Below are positions 54,991 through 64,000 of a stretch of 64,000 nucleotides of DNA, in pieces. How positions within the stretch are numbered: position 1 is the stretch's first letter; each line of letters starts with the position of its first letter. Under the pieces are notes generated by a model. It was not told the origin of the DNA and did no database searches. It saw only the letters and a program-made list of their open reading frames with translations. Source of the DNA: Triangularia verruculosa (Eukaryota; Ascomycota; Sordariomycetes; Sordariales; Podosporaceae); NCBI GenBank assembly GCA_033296885.1, contig MU864017.1:20769-84768 (forward strand), written 5' to 3'. The translations under genes were made by a program, and so were the position numbers.

Positions 54991-56142
54991 TCATAGATTC
55001 GTAAGATAATCCTCAATCTCCTGGGGAGTAAGCTTCCGGAAGCGAGGGCCCTGCGCATCCTCGACGCCCTCGACACCGAGAAGGTGGTGTGCTGGAGGTC
55101 CAACGATACCTATCGTCACGAAAGTCAGCAAATGACCATGATTCAGCACAGCGGCCGATAAAATAAACTCACCAATCTCAATAGTATCCCCATTCATCTC
55201 GCCCTCAATCGTCTCCTTCAGCGTCAACAGCGCAATATGCACCGCATCTTCCAACTCCAGCCCCTCGGTATATCTCTTCTCCAAGAATGTCTTTGCTGTC
55301 GTCGCACTCTTTCCAATCGCTGTCGCCTTCCAAGGGAAATAACTCCCTGAGGGATCAACCTGGTACAACATTGGCCCGCCCTTCAAGATGCCGCCCGTCT
55401 TCCCGCTGAGCTTCTTGCCCTCTTCACCCTCCCTCGCCTCAATTTCCTCCTCGGGAAGGATACCCTCATCCCAGCCAGCAATTAGGAGAGAGACACCATA
55501 GGGACGGACACCACCGGATTGTGTGGCTTCTTGCATGACACGGGCAACGTCTTGCACCAAGATGCGAGTAGGTGGGTATTCGTTGTAGATGCGCTTGTAG
55601 CCTGTGTGGGAGACCTTGCGGGCGCGGTCGACGAGGACTCGGTAGTCGGGACCCATGCCGGAGTAAACCATACCGATGTTGGGGGTGATGAGGCTGATCT
55701 TGGAGAGGGATGAGGGGTCGGCGAGGGGGGAAGAGGACTTCTTTTCTGTGGCGAGGACAATGCCGTTTGTGGCTATTCAGAGAACGAGGTTTAGTTACGG
55801 GTTGTTTGACTTGTGGGGGTGAGGAGCAGTTCGAGGTCTTTCGGTGGTGGGTGGAGGATGGCGGGGAGGGGCAGTAGCTTACCCTTGATGCCTAGGGCTG
55901 TTACACCTTGGTTGACGGCGTTGAGGGCATATTCTACGGCATGTTAGAAACAACTGTCCATATTCGCAGAATGAAAATTCCCCGGTATGGAAACGGGGAC
56001 CGAATGGGTGACGAACCGATCTGTACCAGCTTGCCGCTATTGCGATGTCAGCGATGTCCCATGTACAGAGCTTCCCGCAGCCAAGCGACCCAACTTACCT
56101 GGGAGAGAATGTTGTAAGAGAGAACGAGTATCTGTCCGCCAT
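54991..56142 (-). CDS. pre8: 20S proteasome subunit alpha-2
   Basis: Five exons, 56142-56099, 56036-56017 (20 nt), 55933-55883, 55772-55173 and 55109-54991, give 277 residues. The start MADRYSFSLTTFSPSGKLVQ is the alpha-subunit N-terminal motif, completed only when the 20-nt microexon is included, followed by IEYALNAVNQGVTALGIK. Other alpha-2 marks are PNIGMVYSGMGPDYRVLVDR, GVRPYGVSLLIAGWD, YQVDPSGSYFPWKATAIGKS and the C-terminal EIEDYLTNL. Alpha-2 lies in the outer ring of the 20S core and has no peptidase site. A charged insertion of about 26 residues (EEEIEAREGEEGKK and following) before the GGPMLYQ strand makes it longer than the yeast 250-residue protein. The donor after the microexon is the weak GTTCGT. 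Located tail-to-tail with the RCC1-like gene, 175 bp apart. Confidence 0.95.
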
Positions 56143-56847
56143 GATGCCGACTTGGGGAGACTATGGGGCGAGTTTGTTATTAAGGGTCGATGGGCGGTCG
56201 TTGTGAGAGAGGTTCTCTTCCAATGTGGTTCTTGGGTCGGCGTTGCGAGGCTGCTGATGTCGGTCGTCCAGAGCTCCCCCAGGCACGGTGAACTTGCGCG
56301 TTCGACAGCCCCAGCACTGAGCGCCTGCCGCAGAGAGAGAGAGAGCTTGGGCCACTCGATGCCCATTGGCTCAAACAGAGGCTGAGAGCGGGGCAGGAAA
56401 AGCAGCCTGGGACCTGGTTGTCTCGCCCTGGCCAGGACTCCACCTCTGGAGGGAGCTAAACCGATTAGGGGAGTGGTGGGTTGAAACATAAAAAAGTTTC
56501 CGCAGAAAGTGAAGAGCTTTTCCTTTGTTTCTCGCTCTGCACTTCGCCGACAGCCGCGGGCATCGCCTCATGGCCAATGGGCAAAGGTAGGGACAAATGT
56601 CTTTGAGACAGCTTGAATCCAACGAGAAGCGTGAAAGTTTCTCCATCATGAGCTTCTTTTCCTGGTAACTGTCCATGCCAGTTGGCGCAGTTTTGAGACC
56701 ACCTGGCTGCTTTACACTTCGGGACATTTCCCCAAGCTTCCTCTCAGCTTTGTGCTCGATTTACTTATTAATTAACCACCCATCCCCGCAATGTTCTTTC
56801 CTGATGACCACATAACCACATTTTGATGCTAGACTCGATCAACAATC
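56143..56847. promoter_or_regulatory. Divergent promoter region, proteasome alpha-2 / RING-CH
   Basis: 705 bp between divergent starts. It must contain both promoters. I did not find a PACE-type proteasome element (GGTGGCAAA) in it. No coding sequence supported. Confidence 0.5.
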
Positions 56848-57885
56848 ATGGCTACCGAATCTTTGGGACAACAGTGGTCATGGCCTGACGAAGATGGCCA
56901 TGGGACGACAACACCTCCAGTGCTCGCCGCGCATGCAGCTACCGCCACAGCGCCAGAACCAATACCCACAGAACCAGTACCTACAGAACCGTCCGGGACG
57001 CGTTGGAAACCACGCACCTGCCGGATTTGCCTCGAGGTTGTCCAACCCTCCACGGAGCTTGACGATACGTTGGCCGGTCGGGCCTTTGCATCAAAACCTC
57101 GTGTGCGATATGTTTCCGAGGATCCCGATCTAGGTCGGCTCATGAGCCCTTGCAACTGCAAAGGCTCACAGAAGTATGTTCACGAGGGATGTCTTCAAGC
57201 CTGGAGGAATGCAGCCCCCATGGCGGACAGGAACTTCTGGCGATGTCCGACTTGCCTCTTCGAATACCGGATGGAACGTTTACGATGGGCGGCCTGGTTG
57301 TCAAGCAAGCTTTTGCGGGCAGCCATCACCTTTCTTGTCATGATCTTCGCCGTCTTCCTGCTTGGATTCTTTGCCGACCCAATCATAGGATATGGCGCCT
57401 ACCAAATGGGCAGTGTCATCGATGCCGAATGGGAGGATCACGAATTTGACCTGCCCGAAGAACTTGAAACCAGCGACTGGTTCGGACACTTTGTCAAGGG
57501 GTTCCTATCCTTGGGCTTACTGGGTTTTATCAAGTCAACGTTAGCCGTGTCGCCGTTTCATATTTTTTTTCGTGGCGGTGACCGTCGAAGAAGAAGAGGG
57601 AGGCCTGAGGACATTGGCTGGGTTATCATTGCCATCGGACTCGTGACATTTTTGGCAGTAAGTGGCATCTTCATCCCTACTTGCTGAGTTCAAGTTACTG
57701 ACTGTTATCAGGGAACTTGGAAAGCCGTCAGTCATTTCAGCGCAAAGGTATTGGAGAAGATCAGTGATCGTGTCATGGATGTCCAAGGGACTGAGCCTGA
57801 AGATGACGAGGAAGATGAAAACACAGAGGGTGATGGCGCGGCACCACGGAACGGCGCCGATGATGAGTTCAGAAAGGATAGGTGA
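56848..57885 (+). CDS. Membrane RING-CH (MARCH-type) E3 ubiquitin ligase
   Basis: Exons 56848-57657 and 57712-57885 join through a 54-nt GT-AG intron (GTAAGT, CAG) to give 327 residues. The RING-CH (C4HC3) finger spans about 58-136: CRIC (58-61), then after a long spacer SPCNCKGSQKYVHEGC (100-115) with LQAWR, and FWRCPTCLFEY (130-140). The 40-residue insertion between the first and second Cys pairs is unusually long. Membrane helices are at about 154-176 (AAITFLVMIFAVFLLGF), 220-236 and 258-272 (IGWVIIAIGLVTFLA). The second exon encodes an acidic cytoplasmic tail ending EFRKDR. Such ligases act at ER, vacuolar or endosomal membranes on membrane-protein substrates. The substrate and the compartment cannot be read from sequence. 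Confidence 0.9.
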
Positions 57886-58967
57886 TGGTAATTTACACCT
57901 GGGTGTATACTAAATGTCCAGGCGTTCACCGTCCTCACCGCTTTCCCCCAGAAATCACCCCTTCACTGCACACTCTTAAGTTTCCACAGCTGCTCTTCCA
58001 TGCTGTAGTTTACTAGTCTGTGTGCAGAGATCACGCTTTGCTACAGCCGGTGGAACTTGGGCGTCTTGTCCTATTCATGCTTGGCTTTGCAAATGCAGTA
58101 ATCCTGTTGGCCATCTTGGGGGCCTCTTCGGAGCTCACTCACTATGTTGCTTCCTCCTCAGCTTCTGCTGGCTTACGAAATGGGTTGAAGTTGCCAGCAG
58201 GATTGGTACATGTCATACTATTTGTCTATAATACATCAATGATGCATAGGTGTCATAATATTTCTTGTCCCCATGGCTGTTTTGGTGTGTTTGCTGCTTG
58301 GGACGGCGATCTCTGATAAGATAAGCTGCCGGGCTGCTAGCGTCATTGCCGGGCCCCTGAATTCTAAAATGTGGGACCGGCAACGGCAGTCGGGGCAGTG
58401 GCTGGCCTGCAGGGAGCTGACACTTGTCAGCTGCAAATAATTTCCAAAACGCGCGCCGGGGACATCCAGGTTTCTTGTCGTCCTGTTGAGCGAGGAGGCA
58501 GTTTGAGGATTCCCAAGCGGTGTCGTCTTTTCAATGTCTTTGCCCCGAGTCCCGACACATCGCCATTAAACGCTTCCACCCGGCAATTCTTGTCTGCCCC
58601 ATGAAACCTGTACGAGGCCAGCCAATCTCGCCAAATGTCTAGATCTTGATCCATGTGCGACCAATCCTTCCAGAATTTGCGGCGCTCTTCATAGCCATTG
58701 ACCTCGAACGCTAGTCTTGCTCTCGACGACCTGACTGCGCCGATATTTTTGACCTCGACAACTTGACGACTGTTCCTACATCAAGTCCCACGAGCTCAGA
58801 CTTCTTACGTGCGTAACACGCACGAAGCGCAGCATACTCGAAGGGCCTCCACCAGCTTGCGGTAGCACAAGGCCTCCTTGCGACAAAGAATCACGACTGG
58901 TATTTTCTGAAAAGACTGGTGGAATCGGATCTCGGCCTCGGGAACACCCAGGCCAAACCCAGGAAAG
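57886..58967. other. Spacer, RING-CH 3' region and GT34 promoter
   Basis: 1.08 kb between two plus-strand genes. Short frames only; no RNA gene or repeat is recognised. Holds the 3' UTR of the RING-CH gene and the promoter of the GT34 gene. Confidence 0.55.
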
Positions 58968-60017
58968 ATGCATTTCGCACTACCCCCACGAAAGACGTCG
59001 AATCCTCCGCCGTACATGCCACGATCGAAGCGTCTCCATACTCTACGAAGAAGTCGCCTGAAGCTTATCGCGATCACCGGTCTGTTCTTTTTGACGGTAA
59101 TATACCTTCTCACGCGAGGCAACGGGCATCCCAAGCTTAAGAAGCGCATGCCCACCGGTAACCCGCCAGTAGTTGTGGTGACCGTGTTCGATGAGGCGAA
59201 GTATGGCAAGGGATACATTGACACAATCAAAGAGAATAGAATAAAATATGCCGAAAAGCACGGTATGTCGATATCATCATGAGATCAGCCGCAACCGAAG
59301 CTGACAACGACATACAGGATATCAAACATTCTTTGCCAACATTGGTGATTATGATTTGAAGGGTGCGCCAGGATCCTGGACCAAGGTCGTGGCCATGCGC
59401 CATGCGCTCACCAAGTATCCCGAGTGCCACTTTATGTGGTATTTGGACCAAAACGCCTTCGTGATGAACCCGCAGTTGAAGATCGAGGACCACATTATGA
59501 AGATGGCCAAGTTGACGGACCTCATGAAGAAGGACCAACCCGTCGTTCCACCAGACAGCATCATCAAGACCTTTTCCCATCTTACCGGACAGGACGTCGA
59601 CTTTGTTCTCACTCAGGATAAGGAGGGGCTGTCTGTTGGAAGTTTTATTGTTCGCAATGGGGAATGGGGTGAATTCTTCTTGGATACCTGGTTTGACCCC
59701 ATATACAGGAGCTACAACTTCCAAAAGGCCGAAGCACATGCCTTGGTGAGTATTCTGACCCAATCTTCCAGGCGGTGGGACTCGCTAACATGGCATAGGA
59801 GCACATTGTTCAATGGCATCCCACGATTCTCGCCCGCCTCGCCATTATTGACCAACGCCTTATCAACTCTTACAGCCAAGGAAATAAAGGCGACCAGTAC
59901 AGAGATGGAGACATTGCTGTTAGACTTGTGGACTGCGTAACGGCCGGCGCTCAAGCGTGCGAAACCGAGTCTCAAAGATTCACGCAACAATGGCGCACCT
60001 CGTTTGGAAAGTCTTAA
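58968..60017 (+). CDS. GT34 Golgi glycosyltransferase (Mnn10/Mnn11/Gma12 type)
   Basis: Exons 58968-59262, 59318-59745 and 59799-60017 give 313 residues. The protein starts MHFALPPRKTSNPPPYMPRS and has a type II signal anchor at about 33-50 (LIAITGLFFLTVIYLLT) after a basic cytoplasmic end. The GT34 catalytic domain shows PPVVVVTVFDEAKYGKGYID, GYQTFFANIGDYD, GSWTKVVAMRHALTKYPECH, the nucleotide-sugar site WYLDQNAFVMNP, SVGSFIVRNGEWGEFFLDTW and, in the last exon, EHIVQWHPTILARLAIIDQR. Members transfer mannose or galactose in alpha linkages to N-glycan outer chains in the Golgi. The DXD-equivalent is DQN here, a form I believe occurs in filamentous-fungal Mnn11-like members; it may affect metal binding. 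A second Met at residue 17 is a possible alternative start, still upstream of the anchor. Confidence 0.93.
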
Positions 60018-61556
60018 CAAAAGAGACGGGCATCTGTGGATTCGATGACGACAAACGAAACATATTTAAAATTCAGCCGTGACGCGATGACGAGGACGGA
60101 TGAGATACGAAATTCGAATCACCCCTACTTTTTCCAGGCATGAAAGACCTACACAAACTTACAAAGGAGGATTATGCGTACGCCATTGTCAATGCCACCA
60201 CTGCAGGCGTTAAATCATTGTTGACTCATACCGTGGGACTCGGTTGAAACAGGCAATACCGGCGTTGGGATTTATTTCATTTTTTTTCTTTGGGGGCGTC
60301 TTCGGACGGGATAGCAAACGGGGTGGCTTCGGAAGAGCATGGCAAAGGCGGGGCCCTTTTTTTCTTGCTCCGTGTGCTGGTTGGAATAGGCATGCGAAGG
60401 GCATCGGAAGATATGTATGATGGCGAGAGAATAGACATGAGGATGGTGTCGATAATAATGCGGGCAATGATGTGATGTTGCTGGCTGTTTCTACACAGAA
60501 TCACACTGGCTGTAAACTTAAAAGGGTCATGAGGACGGAGAGGGAGAGTGGGAATATCTTGTATATCAATCATGGCCAGGAAGGAGGATCAATAATATGG
60601 TCTTTGCGTTCTGGCTTGTCGTAATGTTTTACGGACCGTTGCTTCGAGATGGCCGTAATTCGGAGAGGAGGGAGGAGTGGTGATGCGATACTGACCGATA
60701 ACATGCCCACAGACAGCTCAAGCGCCAGGATTTCCACTTATCTAGCTATCACCGGTCACCACAGGCGAGCTGCTTCGCTTGGAGACTTGACGTAACGGTC
60801 AGGCGGTAGCGCGCGGTTTGCCAAGACGATCGTAGGCCAAAGGCAGATGCCACGATTGCATCAGATGGTCAGCTTTTTCCGGATTTTGTAACCACGCCCG
60901 GAGCTTTTGCTGTCTTGAGACTGTAACGAGGCGGGGAGGGTCGCTTTGGAAGAGGGGGTCTTCAAGAGGGTTGAATACGAAACCCGTGTGAACAGTGACA
61001 GAAGGAAAAGAGCATCAAGAGAAGGAGGGAGCTGTCTGTTTATCGAATGGGATCTCGCCCAAACAAATCCCCAGCATGTGACTGTACCCGGCCCGCGAGG
61101 TTCCTTGTGGGGGTACTTACTTACCTGACAGCAGCTGGCCTGGCCGGGGGTCTCTCCAAGTCCAGTGTGGGGTTACATGCCAGACCTCCACCGACCGGCG
61201 AAGCGAACCCGCAACACACCGGGAGCCGCGGGTCTTTTCAGCATCCATCGCCAGCAGCGACGCAGGGCTATCCGCGGCGCCGCTAATTGGCCCCCTTCTG
61301 GAAAGACAGCCTCCACTGTTTTTGTTCCCAGCGTCACCCGCTTCCCCAGACGCTCCACCCACTCATCCCACTTGCAACCTACGTAAGTTTGTACGAGAAC
61401 CTCGGATCGGACACATCTTACGACCCGTCTGTTTTCCCAGTCATTCTTGTTTTATCTTTTTTTGTTTGATCTTTAAGAGGGAGACAGAGTTTGATTACCC
61501 GAATACACTGGATTGGTAAAACAAACAAAACCAGACCTCGGCGGCGGATTCTCAAA
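60018..61556. other. Intergenic spacer, no supported gene
   Basis: 1.54 kb. A 98-codon minus-strand frame (60277-60573) ends in a Lys-rich tail but has no supporting similarity. The right part is the promoter and leader of the sphingosine-1-phosphate lyase gene. Nothing else is identified. Confidence 0.5.
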
Positions 61557-63563
61557 ATGCCCGGCAGTTCGCGCATGCCGGTAAGCCTGCGAGAGGGCTT
61601 CAACAATGTCAGGAACCGTTCGAGGGCGGGCAGCCCGTTGGCGTTGGGAGTGTTGAACTTGGATCTGTCAGTGCCTTTTTTTCTTAACTGTGTCTTTCTC
61701 CTCTCCCACAAAACAACGAAACAGGCGAATTGGGCGACATAACCAGTACCTACACTATGCGTGACACAAGGCACAGTTCATATACCCGCCGCGCAGTATA
61801 CTTGTTGCCAAGCTCAGCCTCCAACCAACCTTGAAGACATGCGCCAACCCGTTGCGCTCTCGACACATTCAAGCAGGCACACGACTAACAACTTGAACAT
61901 GTAGAGTCCGTAACTTGGTCTTCTTTCTCTTTCTGCTCCGCTGGACCCGTCGCGCGCTATGGAAACTCAAAGGCCGCGGCCTGATCGGCACCATTGTCGA
62001 GGTCTACATCGACGTTCGCCGCATCTTATACGGCTACTTCCTCCGAATGCCCGGTGTCCGGAACCAAGTCAAGAAGCAAGTTGAGGAAGCCGTTGGGAAA
62101 CTCCAGACGAAACTCGTGCCGCTCAATGCGACTCGCTATCTTACTCTGCCGAAAGAAGGATGGGACCAGGATGCTGTGCGCAAGGAGCTAGAGACGCTGG
62201 CCAATATGGACCACACCCGCTGGGAGGACGGATATGTCTCTGGCGCTGTCTATCACGGCGAAGATGAGCTCTTGAAGCTCCAGACGGAAGCATACGGAAA
62301 GTTTACGGTTGCGAACCCAATTCACCCAGATGTGTTCCCCGGTGTTAGAAAGATGGAGGCTGAAGTTGTTGCTATGGTTTTGGGTTTGTTCAACGCCCCT
62401 CCCGGCGCGGCCGGTGTGAGCACATCTGGTGGAACCGAGTCTATCCTCATGGCTTGCTTGAGTGCCCGCCAAAAGGCCTACGTTGAGCGCGGTATCACCG
62501 AGCCCGAAATGTACGTCTATTTACCCCTATCCCCCCTATTTGACCCCTTTTCTAACCCTTATCCAGGATCCTCCCCGAAACCGCGCACGTCGCCTTCCGC
62601 AAAGCCGGCCTCTACTTCAAGATCAAAACTCACCTCGTCGCCTGCCCAGCACCCAACTACCAAGCCGACACCCGCGCCATCTCCCGGCTCATCAACTCCA
62701 ACACCATCCTCTTGGTCGGTTCCGCACCCAACTTCCCTCATGGTATCATCGACGACATCGCCGGCCTGTCCAAACTTGCAGTCAAGAAGTCCATCCCCTT
62801 GCATGTCGACTGCTGTCTCGGGTCCTTCCTCGTCCCCTTCCTCTCTCGCGCGGGGTTCGAGACTCAACCATTCGACTTCCGTCTCAAGGGCGTGACTTCC
62901 ATCTCGTGCGATACCCACAAATACGGCTTCGCCCCCAAGGGCAACTCGACCGTTTTGTACAGAACCCAGCAATTACGTTCATATCAGTACTACGTCGACC
63001 CAGCCTGGTCAGGGGGCGTGTACGCCTCTCCCGGCATTGCCGGCTCCCGTCCAGGCGCGCTGATTGCCGGCTGCTGGGCTAGCCTGATGTCCACGGGCGA
63101 AGACGGGTACCTCCAGTCCTGCATTGAAATCGTCGGCGCCACCAAGAAACTCATCAGCCATATCACCACCGCATCCCCGGTCCTGGCTCAGGAACTGGAG
63201 ATCCTCGGCAACCCGTTGGTCTCTGTCATTGCGTTCAAGAGCAGGACGTTGAATATTTACGATATTGCTGATGGGATGTCGGCAAAGGGGTGGCACTTGA
63301 ACGCGCTGCAGAACCCGCCGGCGATTCACGTGGCGGTGACGCTGCCGATTGTGAAGGTGTGGGAGAAGCTGGCGGCGGACTTGGAGGCGGTGGTGGAGCA
63401 GGAGAGGGAGAAGGAGAGGGCGAGGGTGGCGGAGGGGAAGGGGGCCAAGGGGAAGGAGGTGGGGGATAGCGCGGCGCTGTATGGGGTTGCGGGGAGCCTG
63501 CCTAATAAGAGCGTTGTGGTGGATTTGGCGAGGGGGTTTTTGGATATTTTGTACAAGGCTTAA
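61557..63563 (+). CDS. dpl1: Sphingosine-1-phosphate lyase
   Basis: Exons 61557-61666, 61905-62510 and 62567-63563 give 570 residues. The first intron (238 nt, donor GTCAGT) joins MPGSSRMPVSLREGFNNVRN and following residues to the membrane helix VRNLVFFLFLLRWTRRALW (about 38-56); the phase fits, but the donor is weaker than most and this exon is the least certain part. The PLP domain has NPIHPDVFPGVRKMEAEVVA, STSGGTESILMA, PNFPHGIIDDI and HVDCCLGSFLVPF. The Schiff-base Lys is Lys357 in SISCDTHKYGFAPKG. The enzyme cleaves phosphorylated long-chain bases in the ER membrane to a fatty aldehyde and phosphoethanolamine, the exit step of sphingolipid breakdown. A charged loop (EREKERARVAEGKGAKGKE) near 520-540 is an insertion in a variable region. 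Confidence 0.93.
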
Positions 63564-64000
63564 AGTGAATGGGGTGGATGAATAAGCGGTTTGGATTTTT
63601 GTGTATTTGTATTTATCATGATGATTGGGAAAGTTTTTGTTTTGGGGGTAAATAGTTTTGTCATGTTTGAAAGGGAGGGAATGGAATATTCTCGTGATAA
63701 TTCTATACAACTCACTTTACCATGTTGAGTTTTGGACAGGAAAGTATATATAGTTTCATATTTTCTTGATATATTTTCTTTCTCTTGCTTAAAACCCTTT
63801 GCTACTACCTACTACTTTCTTTGCCCAAAAAAAACCCTATACAACAAATCCAAACTTGGACCCAATTGAGGATTGAAAAGGGGGGGGGGGGGGGGGGGGG
63901 GGTATTGTAATTGGCGCTGTTTATCTTTATTACAGACTCTATTATCACTCCCATTCGAACTTTGCACACCACCGATTACAGTTTTTATCGAGCGAGTGAG
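63564..64000. other. 3' flank of dpl1 to window edge
   Basis: 437 bp, AT-rich, with the 3' UTR of the lyase gene and a poly-G tract. No gene start is visible before the edge. Confidence 0.6.
63880..63902. repeat. Poly-G tract
   Basis: Twenty-three consecutive G residues, directly preceded by AAAA. Slippage-prone and, as a G-run, able to form quadruplex structures. Its length in the assembly may not be exact. Confidence 0.9.

Noticed and set aside
1..64000. tRNA/rRNA genes, CRISPR arrays, secondary-metabolite cluster
   Set aside because: No B-box-like GGTTCRANNCC with matching A box was recognised by eye, no regularly spaced direct repeats, and no backbone synthase gene.

Overview
The window is nuclear DNA from a filamentous ascomycete, most likely a Sordariomycete (order Sordariales is my best guess). 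The signs are short 50-110 nt introns with GT(A/G)AGT-type donors and CTAAC-like branch points, compact genes mostly separated by 0.2-2 kb, Pezizomycotina-type proteins (DCL-2 Dicer, Stc1-domain protein, PUF3 with an N-terminal coiled coil, GH72 glucanosyltransferase, GT34 Golgi glycosyltransferase) and no bacterial-type signals. I see no rRNA, tRNA, CRISPR array, secondary-metabolite cluster or virus. Nineteen protein genes are supported; one is cut by the left edge. Sixteen of them are spliced, and I reconstructed the exons by requiring splice signals, codon phase and family sequence to agree.

Layout. 1-1041: 5' part of an unrecognised gene (-). 3.2-7.7 kb: a WD40 protein (-) head-to-head with the replisome hub CTF4/SepB (+), sharing a 424-bp promoter with an MluI cell-cycle box. 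7.8-8.3 kb: a MITE-like element with 46-bp inverted ends. 8.7-9.7 kb: ribosomal protein S8 (-) with an 8-nt microexon and a GC-AG intron. 10.8-13.0 kb: secreted-domain/transmembrane sensor-like protein (-). 13.8-15.2 kb: RAD57-like recombinase paralogue (+). 15.5-16.7 kb: Stc1-domain zinc-finger protein (-). 17.2-18.2 kb: LicD-type transferase (-). 19.9-21.5 kb: coiled-coil single-pass membrane protein (-). 23.1-23.9 kb: HDEL receptor ERD2 (-). 25.0-26.2 kb: clamp-loader subunit RFC5 (-). 27.5-31.9 kb: PUF3 (-). 35.6-39.1 kb: RNA polymerase III second-largest subunit (+). 39.9-43.2 kb: an acidic coiled-coil repeat protein (+). 44.4-45.9 kb: GH72 (-). 48.3-53.1 kb: DCL-2 (-). 53.8-54.8 kb: RCC1-like protein (+). 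55.0-56.1 kb: proteasome alpha-2 (-). 56.8-57.9 kb: RING-CH ubiquitin ligase (+). 59.0-60.0 kb: GT34 (+). 61.6-63.6 kb: sphingosine-1-phosphate lyase (+).

There is no operon-like unit. Several themes recur: DNA replication and repair (CTF4, RFC5, RAD57; CTF4 and RFC5 both carry ACGCGT close to the start codon), RNA silencing (DCL-2 and an Stc1-domain protein about 32 kb apart), secretory pathway and cell wall (ERD2, GT34, GH72, LicD, two membrane proteins), and housekeeping gene expression (RPS8, RNA polymerase III, PUF3, proteasome). The most unusual signals are in gene structure: several microexons (8, 20, 21, 24 and 29 nt), two GC-AG introns, a phase-preserving 54-nt intron inside the Dicer RNase III domain, and a gene (RCC1-like) whose second exon has almost no in-frame ATG. 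I did not find a clearly novel system; the best candidates for new biology are the MITE-like element, the coiled-coil repeat protein and the splicing features.
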